Source: Bolinopsis microptera
Lineage: Eukaryota > Ctenophora > Tentaculata > Lobata > Bolinopsidae
Length of the DNA stretch: 64,000 nt
Assembly: GCF_026151205.1 (NCBI RefSeq)
Contig: NC_087076.1
Location: 13,873,675-13,937,674, forward strand
Reading direction: 5' to 3'
A program made the translations under genes and the position numbers. Positions 23,401 to 33,886 of the stretch are shown here, one piece after another. A model generated the notes under the pieces. That model did no database searches. It was not told the origin of the DNA and worked only from the letters and a program-made list of their open reading frames with translations. Within the stretch, counting starts at the first letter, position 1. Each line of letters begins with the position of its first letter.

Positions 23401-23639
23401 AGCAGCAACCTGTTAATGTTTAGTCACATGTCTAAAACAGTTCAACTGAAAAGTTAATTAACATCCTGTTAGTCTGATCATGGTCGAATTAATTGAAAAG
23501 CTTGTTAGCCTGATCAGAAGCTCGTGCACGCCACGCTTGCTCAAGCCAACTATCGCATTATCTTCTAATGATTGTTAATAAACTGTCTGTAACTTAAGAA
23601 AATCTCACATTCCCTTTGTAGCTATTCTTCTTATCACAT
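20438..23639. other. Region without recognised genes; several tandem or degenerate repeats
   Basis: It holds the 54-bp tandem repeat at 21690-21865 (listed), a palindrome-rich GTACACTGT cluster near 21375-21465, and a CT run near 22820-22835. Weak copies of the 54-bp repeat words occur at about 21170-21230 and 21565-21620. No coding exon could be supported. Confidence 0.5.
21690..21865. repeat. 54-bp tandem repeat, about three copies
   Basis: Each unit carries 'tgcaatattgggcaacgaat' and 'tgca.tgttttgatt'. Because the unit is a multiple of three, frames stay open on both strands and produce apparent ORFs with repeated peptides. I regard these as repeat artefacts. Confidence 0.88.
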
Positions 23640-23644
23640 GACAC

Positions 23645-23765
23645 CTAGCCCCGCCTTTAATTGGTGGAAACAAGCTGCACACCTCACCGTGATTGGTCAC
23701 TTCACGGTAGCAGGTGGTGCACCGTATAAGACGCACAACACAGGGCTGCTTCGTTAACGTTTACT
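23645..23765 (+). promoter_or_regulatory. Candidate promoter with two inverted CCAAT boxes and a TATA-like box
   Basis: ATTGG occurs at about 23661 (ttaattggtgg) and again at about 23691 (gtgattggtcac), followed by gtataaga near 23722-23729 and a locally GC-rich stretch. The order and spacing fit an RNA polymerase II core promoter reading to the right. The next gene on that strand is the one whose candidate first coding exon is at 25707. The link is inferred from position only. Confidence 0.35.
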
Positions 23766-25706
23766 CTCTCCAGGGCAGTTGTGTGTCATTAGTAGCTGGA
23801 GCGTGTTTCAAATTCTGGTGTTCAACTCTCTCTCTCTACGTTTTAAAACGTTTAACTTTTACCACGCGTTTTACTCCAGCTATCTTGTAAACGTTTCACC
23901 ACTCTTTATATTAGCGGGAGGCGGTGTGGTTGATTGAAGATTTAAGTTTAACGTCGGGGGTTGCAATAATTGCATGTCGTGTTCCCCTCCCCCCATTACT
24001 ATTATTATGGAGAGTGTGCGATCATGTTGCCTTATCGAATTAAAATATCACGGTATGATCGGTATGTACCGTTATTGTTCACGTGTCACAGGATTCCTCT
24101 TCCTCTTGCATCGCTCTGTCTGTTGTACCACTTCGTTACATATGTGTATGAAGTTTCGTGGAGCAGTCAACAGTTTTAGGGTATTATTTTTTGTGGAGCA
24201 GCTAATAAATATAATAATACGTTTTCGGTATTCAGTCTCGAATGTTCTTTTTTATTCGTTTTCATTTTTCAACCTTGGTTGCCATGCGTGTTAATAGTAT
24301 TTTGTATATCACAGCGCGCTTTCCTGAATTTTTTGGTCACGTCATATATATTATATAGTGGGAAATATTTGTGTTCACATTCTTGATCACGTCAGACGTG
24401 ATTTTTTTGCACGAATAACTCGGCAGCTTTCACGGTTTTAACGAGGGTTTCCCGCTTTTGTGTCTTGCATGCACGGAAATGAAGGATTAGTATTACAGGA
24501 AATCTATAAATAGCATCACCGGAATTTGTGTCAATCCCGGTGTTCTGACTCTATCTGTAACGACTCGTGATAATTTGCCGTTTGCTCGAATATGTGACTA
24601 TCTATTTACTATGATTCTCTTGATCTAACGACGCAGTTATGTCCTACACTCCCTTGATTCGCCACATTATGACGTTTTTCTGTTTCCCCTCTGCTACTTT
24701 TGTGCAAGTTTGGGTACATGTTGTAGGTTTTCTGTGAAAGTTATCATGTATAACACAAACGTGTTATTGGGATAGTGTACTCTAACCTATTCCTGTCTTC
24801 AAAGCCTGTCAAGCGCTACCGACTCTGTAATTTTCGGATATATTATCTTCTTCTCTTTTTACGAAATTTGATTTAACCGTGAACTGCTATTATATTGAGC
24901 CTCATCGAATGATATTTTGATTGAAATATATCTTTGAAACATCTCCTTAACAATTGCCCTTACTTGAGTCTGAAAACATTATAACGTCTTGAACACTCAA
25001 TCGTTTTTCAAAATTTGTCACATAGAAAATCGCACACAAGAAAAGCTTAATTACACAGGCTTAATAAACTTAATTACACCAGCTTTATACAACGGTATAT
25101 AGCATACGTTAAACAGTGGAATTGAGCTAGCCATTCTGTTGATTAGATTATCGTGAGCCCGGGCATTACACCAAATTTGTAGCTGCTCTGTCTGTGAAGT
25201 ATTATAGTGTATCTATCTGGAGTTTTATAGTATATCTTTCTATCTACATTATGATATATTTATCTTTATTGTAGTATATCTATTTATCATTATAATATAG
25301 ATATATTTATCTTTATTGTAGTATATTAAATACTTATTTGTTTCTGCTCCAGCCCCCGCCCACCAGACTTGAGACTTATCATAAATGATGAGTCGAGCCA
25401 GCGCCTTCATAACAACCTACTGATATTATTTCCAACCCACGCCCCCCTTTACTGGGCACCTTGCCAAATACCCGGCTGAATCAGAGAAGTTAATAAAGGT
25501 GGGGATATTATTAGAAGTGGAAGCCAGGTAGGTGCTACTGCTACATCTTTCTCTCTCTCTGAGAACTGCGTGTTCCTAATTGTCTCTCTGGTGACAAACT
25601 GTACCACCCATCCCGACGATATAGCGCTCAGCTAGCTAACGTTTACACATACCAGCTCTGTACTATAGCTGATATAGCTGAATATAGCTGTTATAGCTGT
25701 GAGATC

Positions 25707-25836
25707 ATGTTGGAGACTAGGTCGGGAGACTGGATGTCGGCTGATCCCCATTCCCAGGATTATTACGTGTGTGCGGGGAGGAAGGATCTTAGGTTTTTAG
25801 GTTCTGATAATGTAAAAGTTAGAAACTTGATACTGG
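25707..25836 (+). CDS. Candidate first coding exon of the 26.5-kb gene
   Basis: ATG at 25707 opens MLETRSGDWMSADPHSQDYY and continues through CAGRKDLRFLG to a possible donor (CTGG|GTAGAA) after 25836, leaving one base of a codon. The acceptor at 26486-26487 (ATGCCAG) supplies two bases and continues in frame as (V)MEYSNKRDLPE. The phase match and non-random composition support it. The donor is weak and no homologue is recognised. Confidence 0.35.
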
Positions 25837-26487
25837 GTAGAAGCTGGAGAACAGGTCCAATATAACCCGTAGCTACATTTAATAAACCTAATTGCAGTGT
25901 CATTAGGCGTACTGTCAGCTTTGCGCATTGTTATCGTTATATTGCAGTATTTGTTCTTTTATAATTGCAGACCCTTCGAGATATTACATGCCTTTTTGTT
26001 ATTACCCCTGCAAATGTAATGTGTCACCTTGGGACCACCTGTTTCATTTGTTTAACTTTATTTTGATAAGCAGAACTTGTTGTTTGTCATCCATTGCTTT
26101 AATATATTTAAACAGCTGGAATTTTAAGTATGCTTCGTGTGTTTTTGTGTGTGTGTGACTGACGCTTGCTCAATCCCTTGTAATACCACGCATTTTCATC
26201 GGGTGTTATATTCGGCTTTCTTAGTTAGCAGTTTCGAATTACATCCCTCTAATTCCTTCTTGTTTTATAAAAATTTTGTAGAAAATTATAATAACATTAC
26301 ACTGGGTGCCATGGCTTCCACTAATTTATCTCCCATTGCTAGTAGTTTTGTGAGACGCTGTTCTGTCGTGATTATATTATATATCGATATAGTGATAATA
26401 AACATTCTGACAGTCTGTCTCTCTAAGGTATGACGTGAAGGATAAAGAATGTAGGAAGCTTAGAGTGCAATGTGTGTTGCATGCCAG

Positions 26488-27280
26488 TAATGGAGTACAG
26501 CAACAAGCGGGATCTACCGGAGATCAAGGGGTACAACACCCCCCAGATCCGGATAAAACGGTCCGGACAGTTTGGTTCACCAGGTCCGGGTCACATTGAC
26601 ACCTCCAATGTGCCCTCCTATGCGACTCTGCCCCGGAACTCTCGGGGTGGTTCTCGTCGATCTAGGAGCCTGACCCCTCGCTCACCACACCTAAACCAGG
26701 CAAGGGTGTTCGGGGATGGAACCGGGACAGCCCCCCGGGGAGCCGGGATAACTCCCCGGTCTCCCCACCACAATGCAGCCCGGATGTTCGGAGATAGTAA
26801 TCCAGGTACTGGGCCGACTACGGTTCACTCCCGAACCTTACCCAGGCAGCCCCGTCCAGCTGCCTCTCCGGGTCTCAACAGAGCTGCTCCTCCGCTGACA
26901 GCTGACGACCCTGATAAGCCCGTGACTGTGTCTATAAAAACAATTCCCCGTATGAAGATTAATAGGATCAGCCAGGAAGAACAGATAGCTAAAAAGGAGG
27001 CCAGGAGCCGAAGAAAGTGGAGTATTTTCAGTCTACCCCGGCGGATAAGATCAAAGTTACACAGCGAGATTTAGAGGCGTATGTTCAGTTTTACGAGACA
27101 AAACTTAGTAGTATCGTCACCGATATGGACTCGAATATCGCGGTGGAGAAAAGAAAGAAGGACAATCTGGAAGGAAAATTGAAAAAATTATTGGACGCAA
27201 ACGATTTGTTGTCGAAAGAGTTGGCTGTGATAAGGAGGGATTTAAAGAAATGTCAAATCTTAACGGAAACCCCCGTTTGA
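26488..27280 (+). CDS. Unknown basic/Pro-rich protein with C-terminal coiled coil; frame break inside
   Basis: Frame 1 (ATG at 26472 or 26490, to 27074) encodes a Ser/Pro/Arg-rich region with a repeated TPRSPHxNxARxFGD motif (twice, about 35 residues apart). It ends in a basic helix (QEEQIAKKEARSRRK). A second frame, open to 27280, encodes ADKIKVTQRDLEAYVQFYET followed by a clear Lys/Glu/Leu coiled coil (KRKKDNLEGKLKKLL). Both frames look coding, but moving from one to the other near 27017 needs a -1 shift. Otherwise it needs a splice into the acceptor-like TTTTCAG at 27025-27031. A phase-compatible donor, CCC|GTGACT at 26922, would remove 110 bases and the basic helix. The function is not recognised. 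Confidence 0.6.
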
Positions 27281-28119
27281 GGATGTTTTGTCAATATTTG
27301 TAGACATCAACAGATGATTTGTTAGGTTATTAAATTAATTGTACTTGCCTTTTTGAGAATGGTTCCCAGACCATGCGTATCAGTGTGAGCGAACAAAATG
27401 AGTGTTACTGTTCTAAGTATTTTGGCCCTGAAATTATTACAAACTTAGAAATTTATGAAATGAAACCCACCTGTTTGTTTATTGCCATTACGATTGTGGT
27501 TCAGTTTGTTTCCCTTCATTTGGATTGAATTCTGGAGTCAGCAAATTTGTTTCTATTTTGAATTTTGGTTAGCATTTCTGATTGTGATATTCGATATCAT
27601 CTCTTTATGAAACGTTAAAATTATGCTAATCATTTTATTGTATTTTACACGGAACCGTTGTTTCATTTTAAAGGCTTTTAGAATCTTGAAATTGAAACAA
27701 TATTTTAAACGATTGTGAATTAAAATGAGTGTCTTCCTCACTATCAGTCACAGAATAAATAGCATCGTGAAAATTGTAAAATAATTTGACTGATTAACTT
27801 CACAATCAGTGAAGGTGTTCGGCATGATAATGTGTAAAAATCAAAAACTTAAAATGTGTATTAGCAGAAATAGTTAAAAGCGTGAATTTAAATACTATAA
27901 GTATAAGTTTGAACATTAAATATTTTGCTACTCTAAAATTTTGACTAGTGATTCAACTAAAAATAGATTTTTACTGTCAGAACAGTTCATATTTATGAAA
28001 ATTTAAGTTGCTTAAATTCAGCCGACTGTAAAATGTATAACTGTTGACAGATTTTACATTTAATCTAAATTGAAGAGCATTAATTTAACCATTCTCTACT
28101 CTACTCATATCTTAATCTT
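27281..28119. other. Convergent 3' region between the coiled-coil gene and the GPCR gene
   Basis: Very AT-rich and probably the two 3' UTRs plus spacer. No ORF or structured element was seen. Confidence 0.5.
27754..27759 (+). terminator. Poly(A) signal candidate
   Basis: AATAAA lies about 475 bases after the stop of the coiled-coil gene. It is the clearest signal before the convergent GPCR gene. Confidence 0.4.
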
Positions 28120-28124
28120 CAGTA

Positions 28125-28890
28125 GACAATCATTTGGTACATCTTTTACTCTTTCATCCTTAAAATTTGTAAAGCAATTATATGGTCAATCTTCTACTCT
28201 TTCATCTTCATCATAACAAGATCCATCATTTGGTTCATCTTCTACTCTTTAATTTTCTTCATAAAAAGAGCCATTATTTGTTACACCTTTTACTTTTTGA
28301 TCTCCATCTTTTGAAGAGCAATCGTTTGGTACATCTTCTACTCTTTGATCTTCATCATAAGAAGAGCCATCATTCTGTGCATCTTCTACTCTTTGATCTT
28401 CATCATAAGAAGATCCATCATTAGGTACATATTCTACTTTTTGATCTTCATCATAAGAAGATCCATCATTAGGTACATCTTCTACTCTTTGATCTTTATC
28501 ATGAGAAGAGCCATCATTCTGTGCATCTTCTACTCTTTGATCTTCATCATAAGAAGATCCACCATTAGGTACATCTTTTACTTTTTGATCTTCATCATAA
28601 GAAGATCCATCATTAGGTACATCTTCTACTCTTTGATCTTTATCATGAGAAGAGCCATCATTCCTTGCATCTTCTACTTTTTGATCTTCATCATAAGAAG
28701 AGCCATCATTAGGTACATCTTCTACTCTTTGATCTTCATCTTTCGGAGAGCAATCATTTGGTACATCTTCTACTCTTCCATCTCCATTTGTTGAAGATCC
28801 ATCATTTGGTACACCTTCTACTCTTTGATCTTCATCTTTCGGAGAGCCATCATTTGGTACATCTTCTACTCTTTGAGTTTGATCTACATC
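28125..28890 (-). repeat. 48-bp tandem coding repeat forming the GPCR tail and extending past its stop
   Basis: The 16-residue unit DEDQRVEDVPNDGSSY (with variants) is repeated about 13 times in the coding region. The same unit continues for at least one and a half recognisable copies after the stop codon, with decayed traces to about 28125. Variants are shared between non-adjacent units (DAQNDGSSHDK, DVPNDGSSYDE), which points to expansion by unequal exchange of multi-unit blocks. Confidence 0.93.
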
Positions 28891-31206
28891 GTTCGGACAG
28901 TTAACGATCGTTCGTTCCCTCACTGGTTCAACCTCAAAATTATTTAAATTTTCTTGCGCTGTGAGAACACCCCTAAAAGCCATCGATCGCCTCACGACAG
29001 TAGCCATATTCCCGTACATTTTGCTGTAGAAGATCGGGTTGAGGAGACTGTTGATAGGAATTACTATCAACGCAAAAACTTCAAAAAACATCGGGCCAGG
29101 GTTCCCATCAACTAATTGAAAGTATAATGCAGCTCCGATAAAAGATAGCCAACTTAAAATCTGTGTGCCAATCATTAGGAAAACTTTTACCTCCAATGAT
29201 TTAATATGTTGATTTGTTTTGTTACCATTGGCAAGGACAATTCTACGATTGGAGGCTATCTTCCTGAGCACTATCTTTATGTAGGTGACGACGAAGACAG
29301 CGAGCAAGATTATCAAAGTGACGAAGTAACATATCTTGTAGTAGAGAAAGGAGCGGTGTGATTTGAAGATGTTATGTATGCACATCTCTGTGTCACCGTA
29401 GTATCCAATTTCCACGAAATCGAACATATTTCGATTGGAGGTCATGTTTCTAAGGTTTTTAATGGTAGTGGATCTGTCATCTTTTGTTGAAAAGTATTTG
29501 AAGTTGAGTTCAGCAAGTTGGCTCCAATTTAGTGGATTCTCGTTGACAAACGGGTTATCTTCAAGATTGATAAAGAAGATGTGCGTCCGGAAGATTTGCT
29601 GTATTTCCTCAATTGGTATGACTGGGACAATTGCGTTGATAAAATTAAGACTCATGAGAATTCCTGACGCTACCATCACTGACGATATTTTGATTATCCT
29701 CAATGTTCCGGAGCAATTAAAACATCTGACTATGCTGATAATGGCGATAGCCATCAAAGAGCCGTGGGAGGCGATTGAGAATAATACTCCTAGGGTCGAA
29801 CAGAAAATGCTTGACCTCCAGTCATGATCAAACAAGCAGTAATCTCCCTTCATTGCTAGAACCAAGGAGACCCCTGCTATGGAGCAGTTGTAAACTCCCA
29901 TCAGGCAGTCAAAGAAGAAGACATGGAGACACATCATTCTGTCGACCTTACCCGCCTCATTTCCTGGAGAGCTTGTGTAGCATCTGTAGCCCACCACAAC
30001 GTTGAGGACTATCATGGCAATCCCAGACAGCACAGTCAGGAAAAATGCTGGCTTGTTTTTAATAAGGAATTTCGAGGAGGAGAGAGAACTTTTGGTGCAC
30101 TGCTGACACTCATCCCAACCGTTTGAACAGTCTTTTAAGTTATCACAAACCTTTTCCGGAGAAATCCATTCTAGACCTTCAACAGCTGACGAGTTTGGGG
30201 AGCAGTAAACTCTGCCCGGACACCCAATTTCATCCGCTCCATTAGTGCAGTCCACTTTAGCATCACACAGAGCGGATATGTGATGTGCTTCCGAGACAAA
30301 CGGTTTCCCCTCACAGTTAAACACAAAGTCCTGCATCGCGAAGTTCACTGAAGTAGCGCCAACGAACAATTTTTCACAAAATTTTCCCCATCCACTTTCA
30401 ATGAATCCAGTTATATGGCTACAATTTTCTTTGCAATACACAGAGACTTTTTGGAAGTCCTCAGTACGTAAGTTCAGTTGGCCTGATTCCATTGCCTCCG
30501 ACAAGCAGCGGTATGGAGTACTTCTCTGCTGCCAATCCATTTCAATAAAGAAGGTGCAGTTCGTGTCCTTCGGTGTTCCGACACAGTGTGATAAGTAGAA
30601 GGACTGACTATAGCAAAATTGTTGTTCAGAAAGATAAATGGGATAAGAAACAACTCCAGGGCAGATTACCTTGTGGAATCCTTGACAGAGGAACTCGTCA
30701 CTTCCATCCGGACACGCTCTGATCCCGTCACAGACTTTGTTGAAGGTGACACATCCGGAGAAGTCAGCGCAGAAGAACACGTCTACTGTATGGTTGCCAC
30801 AAAAACACTCGTCTGTAAGGCAATCCGAGTTACCATCACATTGGAACTCGGCTGGGACCCTGCAAAACCAATCAGCTGTGCTAATGTTAATGTTATAAGG
30901 AACTTCTTCGTTCAGAAACAAGTAGGGCATAGCATAGGCTTCATCGAAGAAGAATTGACAAACGTCTTCTGTGGATCCATTTCCCAATGTTTTGGGTTTG
31001 TTATGCTGCAAGTCGCCCTTGCTTCCGAGAATACGCATTCCTATTGTAAAACAATCGTATCCTGTATCGGTTTCATCCAGAATAAACTTATAACGTCTGT
31101 TCACTAAAAATTCTTCTCTGCTAGGTGTTGTGGGATTTTCGGTTGGACTATCATCTCCAAAGCAAGATGTTATTAGAACCAGACGTAAAAAGGCTTTCTG
31201 GGTCAT
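28249..31206 (-). CDS. LDLa-domain G-protein-coupled receptor with acidic repeat tail
   Basis: Intronless, 985 residues. An N-terminal signal-like stretch (MTQKAFLRLVLITSCFG) precedes a Cys-rich ectodomain with LDL-receptor class A modules. One is at about 141-174 (VCDGIRACPDGSDEFLC), a second is near CDAKVDCTNGADEIGC, and a third ends CDNLKDCSNGWDEC; an earlier module is incomplete. The seven-helix domain runs from about 383 to 750. It has two conserved Cys (SSIFC at TM3; CIHN in loop 2), SIVRCF in place of DRY, and NPIFY for NPxxY in TM7. This layout resembles relaxin-receptor/GRL101-type receptors but without leucine-rich repeats. The roughly 215-residue tail is the tandem repeat listed above, strongly acidic. 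It probably sits in the plasma membrane; ligand and G protein are unknown. Confidence 0.9.
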   Translation of the reverse strand: MTQKAFLRLVLITSCFGDDSPTENPTTPSREEFLVNRRYKFILDETDTGYDCFTIGMRILGSKGDLQHNKPKTLGNGSTEDVCQFFFDEAYAMPYLFLNEEVPYNINISTADWFCRVPAEFQCDGNSDCLTDECFCGNHTVDVFFCADFSGCVTFNKVCDGIRACPDGSDEFLCQGFHKVICPGVVSYPIYLSEQQFCYSQSFYLSHCVGTPKDTNCTFFIEMDWQQRSTPYRCLSEAMESGQLNLRTEDFQKVSVYCKENCSHITGFIESGWGKFCEKLFVGATSVNFAMQDFVFNCEGKPFVSEAHHISALCDAKVDCTNGADEIGCPGRVYCSPNSSAVEGLEWISPEKVCDNLKDCSNGWDECQQCTKSSLSSSKFLIKNKPAFFLTVLSGIAMIVLNVVVGYRCYTSSPGNEAGKVDRMMCLHVFFFDCLMGVYNCSIAGVSLVLAMKGDYCLFDHDWRSSIFCSTLGVLFSIASHGSLMAIAIISIVRCFNCSGTLRIIKISSVMVASGILMSLNFINAIVPVIPIEEIQQIFRTHIFFINLEDNPFVNENPLNWSQLAELNFKYFSTKDDRSTTIKNLRNMTSNRNMFDFVEIGYYGDTEMCIHNIFKSHRSFLYYKICYFVTLIILLAVFVVTYIKIVLRKIASNRRIVLANGNKTNQHIKSLEVKVFLMIGTQILSWLSFIGAALYFQLVDGNPGPMFFEVFALIVIPINSLLNPIFYSKMYGNMATVVRRSMAFRGVLTAQENLNNFEVEPVRERTIVNCPNDVDQTQRVEDVPNDGSPKDEDQRVEGVPNDGSSTNGDGRVEDVPNDCSPKDEDQRVEDVPNDGSSYDEDQKVEDARNDGSSHDKDQRVEDVPNDGSSYDEDQKVKDVPNGGSSYDEDQRVEDAQNDGSSHDKDQRVEDVPNDGSSYDEDQKVEYVPNDGSSYDEDQRVEDAQNDGSSYDEDQRVEDVPNDCSSKDGDQKVKGVTNNGSFYEEN

Positions 31207-31564
31207 ACGGTGTCTGAACTCTGAAGTTATGATGTAAAATGTTAATTTTTACAAAGGAATTTGCAGAAAGGCTATTTAAGTTTAACGAGCTCTGAGAGCG
31301 AGCGATTTCATTCTCGGTATAATTTTGCATGAATTTGAGAACGGTTATTTAAATTGATGTAATTTCTTTTTTTTGTAAAAGGAGAAACTGGCATGGCACG
31401 GGCCAATCTTGAATCTACACAATTTTTTGTTTTGGTATAAATTCCTAGATCCCTCTGTTCGCCAGCTCTTAAAGCAACATTTAACAAACAAAACCGACAG
31501 CAACACTTGATCACCCTACATTCCTAACTCTTGAAGCCTATTATGGAAACAAGAATATCGCCTG
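31207..31564. other. Upstream of the GPCR; decayed copy of the H1/H2 arm
   Basis: At 31290-31400 the words 'gagcgagcgatttcattctcggtat', cut short here, and 'tttgagaacggtt' match one arm of H2 with numerous changes. It is a single arm, not a hairpin, so this is probably a remnant of the same foldback family. It may overlap the GPCR promoter. Confidence 0.65.
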
Positions 31565-31625
31565 CCATTTTGGGCTAGCAGTAGCACGAAAGCTTTTGAC
31601 TAATGACTTAATCATCATAATTGAT
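31565..31625. repeat. 61-bp direct repeat, left copy (partner 33560-33620)
   Basis: It contains 'tgggctagcagtagcacgaa' and 'gactaatgacttaatc'. The copy at 33560-33620 differs at about two positions. The pair brackets the LINE fragment. Confidence 0.9.
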
Positions 31626-32201
31626 GGGTAAAGATACAGTTAAACTGCGGAGGCACAACACCAAACCAACCCTACTCTACCTCCCAAAAACAACCTTCTC
31701 CTGGTCGGCCATGTCCCTCATCCTGCACTTGACCCCCGCAGAGGTCACAAGCCCATCGGAGCACAAATGAGCGAGAAACGGGGAAGCCTTAGCTACCGGG
31801 CCAAGGACTGCATCACTAGCAGCGAAATACGGATATAGTATATACCCTCCCTTTTACATGCGTTCAACTGGCACCCGAACCACACGCTGTTTCTTAGACA
31901 TAACTTCCCACTTACATCAGTGTCTTCTCGCATCAACTGGCATCGGCAAGTGGCGACACTGTGTAGACTCAACCCCGAGCTTGATCAGAATCTTCAGTCA
32001 CAAACCCGACACCGCCTCGGGCTTTCATTGCGATATGGTTTTCTGTCAGGTGCCCCAGCAGCCCCTCCCGGACCCCCATCCGATCCGACAATCACCCGAG
32101 GACACCCGCTAGAGCTCGCGATTTACGACGAGTTAGCTTATGGCACCTCCGGCTGTTAGGTGAAGTCATAAAGCTCAAACAGCTCCCATCCCCCAGTCCC
32201 G

Positions 32202-33582
32202 CTATCCTTTCCTAGACAGCAGATAAATCCATCTTGAACAATGGGCTGCATCCTTCCCACAATCTCTGACCAACTTCTTGAGGGCTCTCCCAGTCAGACC
32301 AATCTTCCTTGACGCACACTCCAAACTTGCTGCAACCACACCTCTAGCACCAACCTCAACAGCAAAGCTGAAACATGACATGATTAGCTTGTATCTCCGC
32401 TTGTAGACTGTTATACCGATCAAGCTTAAGCTCATGGGATGGAGCTATTCTCTCTTCCGACGGTACTGTAAGCTCCCACCAGATTAATACTCTCTTGGAA
32501 GCTTTCGAGAAAAGAACCAAATTTGGTCTTAATCTGGTCGTTACTATATCCGACGGGAATTTCAGCTGCTTATCCAGGTCTGCTAATATTATCCAATCAG
32601 TGGCCCCACTCAGAATCCCAAACTCACTGACTTTCGACCTCTTCACCTCCTTAAACCTCCCTCCTGCCGGAACAAACTCAATGGCTTTCCGGGTGACACA
32701 AGAACTCTTCCTCTTGTTGACTCTCCGCTCACAATGGAATTTAACTTGGTCTGCTATTTGTTTAAGCACATTATCGTGGCGCCATCGGTATCTCCCTTGA
32801 CTTAGTGCATCAGGACAACCAGCCAGGATATGCGGCACAGTTCCCAACTTGTCACCACACAGCTTGCACATCCCATCCTCATCCTCGCTCCACTTGGCTG
32901 CTAAAGCTGGTGTAACAAGCGTGTCATACACAGCACTAAGCAGAAAACCGACTAATGAGTCCCCATACTTGAAGAGCGTGTGCCAGCTCATGTCAGTCCT
33001 TGTCACCAGCTTTCTCCAATTTCCCCACCTGGACTACATCTCCAACGTACCCAACTGCACCTCTCTTTCCTTCCTGATGTTCTCCTTAACCCTATCCAAC
33101 ACCTCCCTCTGCTGCTCCTTTTCTGACATCTTCTCCCAGGGCTTCTTCCAATCACCGAAACCAATTTCCGCTCTACTAAGAGGTTGCACCATAGTCCATA
33201 CCTCGCACTGCCTCACACACCAAGTCTCTTTCAGAGTTTCAGCTTCGTGAAGCTGAGCATCTGCCTTCCAAACTCTCCCAGACCGCACCTGGGGTTGCAC
33301 CGCTCTGATCAAAGCATCCTGAGATGTTTGATATGACTGCAAGAGACGGCACTTTTTTACTTTCCAAGTGTCGGTTAGGCTGTCGATGGGGAGAGCAACA
33401 CTGGATGAATGACTAAACAGGCAAAAGCTACTAAGCGTGTGTCCCACTCCTAGCCATTTTCTGAGATGACTGTTAGTTGTTTGCTCCCAGCGAGAAACAG
33501 TGCTGATCGGGATATCATAAATGGCAAGTGGCCACTTCATCTTTGGAAGGACTGCTAGCCCATTTTGGGCTAGCAGTAGCAC
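32202..33582 (-). pseudogene. Decayed non-LTR retrotransposon: RT C-terminal region, zinc knuckle and PD-(D/E)xK-like nuclease
   Basis: Reading the minus strand from 33582, the frame KWPLAIYDIPISTV...LRKWLGV...PIDSLTDTWKV is the post-catalytic part of a LINE reverse transcriptase. It is broken by an in-frame TAG at 33034-33036 and continues as HTLFKYGDSLVGFLLSAV, a zinc knuckle CKLCGDKLGTVPHILAGC, and RPNLVLFSKASKRVLIWWEL. The last resembles the C-terminal nuclease motif RPDLVL...ELTVP, with the key Asp changed to Asn. A frameshift near 32370 then moves into a second frame (FAVEVGARGVVAASLE...CSRWIYLL) ending at 32202. A stop, a frameshift and a lost catalytic residue show it is dead. The RT core is absent. 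Confidence 0.85.
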
Positions 33583-33620
33583 GAAAGCTGTTGACTAATG
33601 ACTTAATCGTCATAATTGAT
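33560..33620. repeat. 61-bp direct repeat, right copy, containing a 12-bp-stem palindrome
   Basis: With its left neighbour bases it forms actgctagccca/tgggctagcagt (33551-33577, 3-base loop), which overlaps the start of the LINE open frame. The left copy at 31.6 kb lacks the full palindrome. Confidence 0.85.
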
Positions 33621-33780
33621 AAAATTATCGACTAACAGTAACAGTCAGAAGAATCAGCTGCTATAAAATTAAACCACTTTAATTTAAGTGTTGTAGACAA
33701 TACAAGTAACTGTGTTACTGTTAGAGAAAATTATTCGGATATAATGTTCAAACCAAACATGGTTTTAATTATAATACTGA

Positions 33781-33863
33781 AACTGAAGTAAGCAAGAGAA
33801 ATTGTATGTATTGTAGTTATGTCAAATAAATAGTTGGAGCATGAATGATGAAACGATTTTGCA
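33781..33863. repeat. Direct repeat of about 80 bp, left copy (partner 35384-35462)
   Basis: Shared words are 'aactgaag.aagcaagagaaatt', 'aaataaatagttggagcatga' (split here by variation) and 'gattttgca'. Identity is about 80-85 per cent. The pair brackets the MULE fragment and its duplicated flank. Confidence 0.75.
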
Positions 33864-33886
33864 GGTTTATACTATCTTACTAATAT

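Noticed and set aside
28182-28794. Plus-strand frames rich in IFYSLIFIIRR
   Set aside because: Antisense shadow of the GPCR tail repeat.
31858-32159. Two overlapping plus-strand frames next to the LINE fragment
   Set aside because: Probably chance frames in the GC-richer 3' part of the retroelement; they show no domain.
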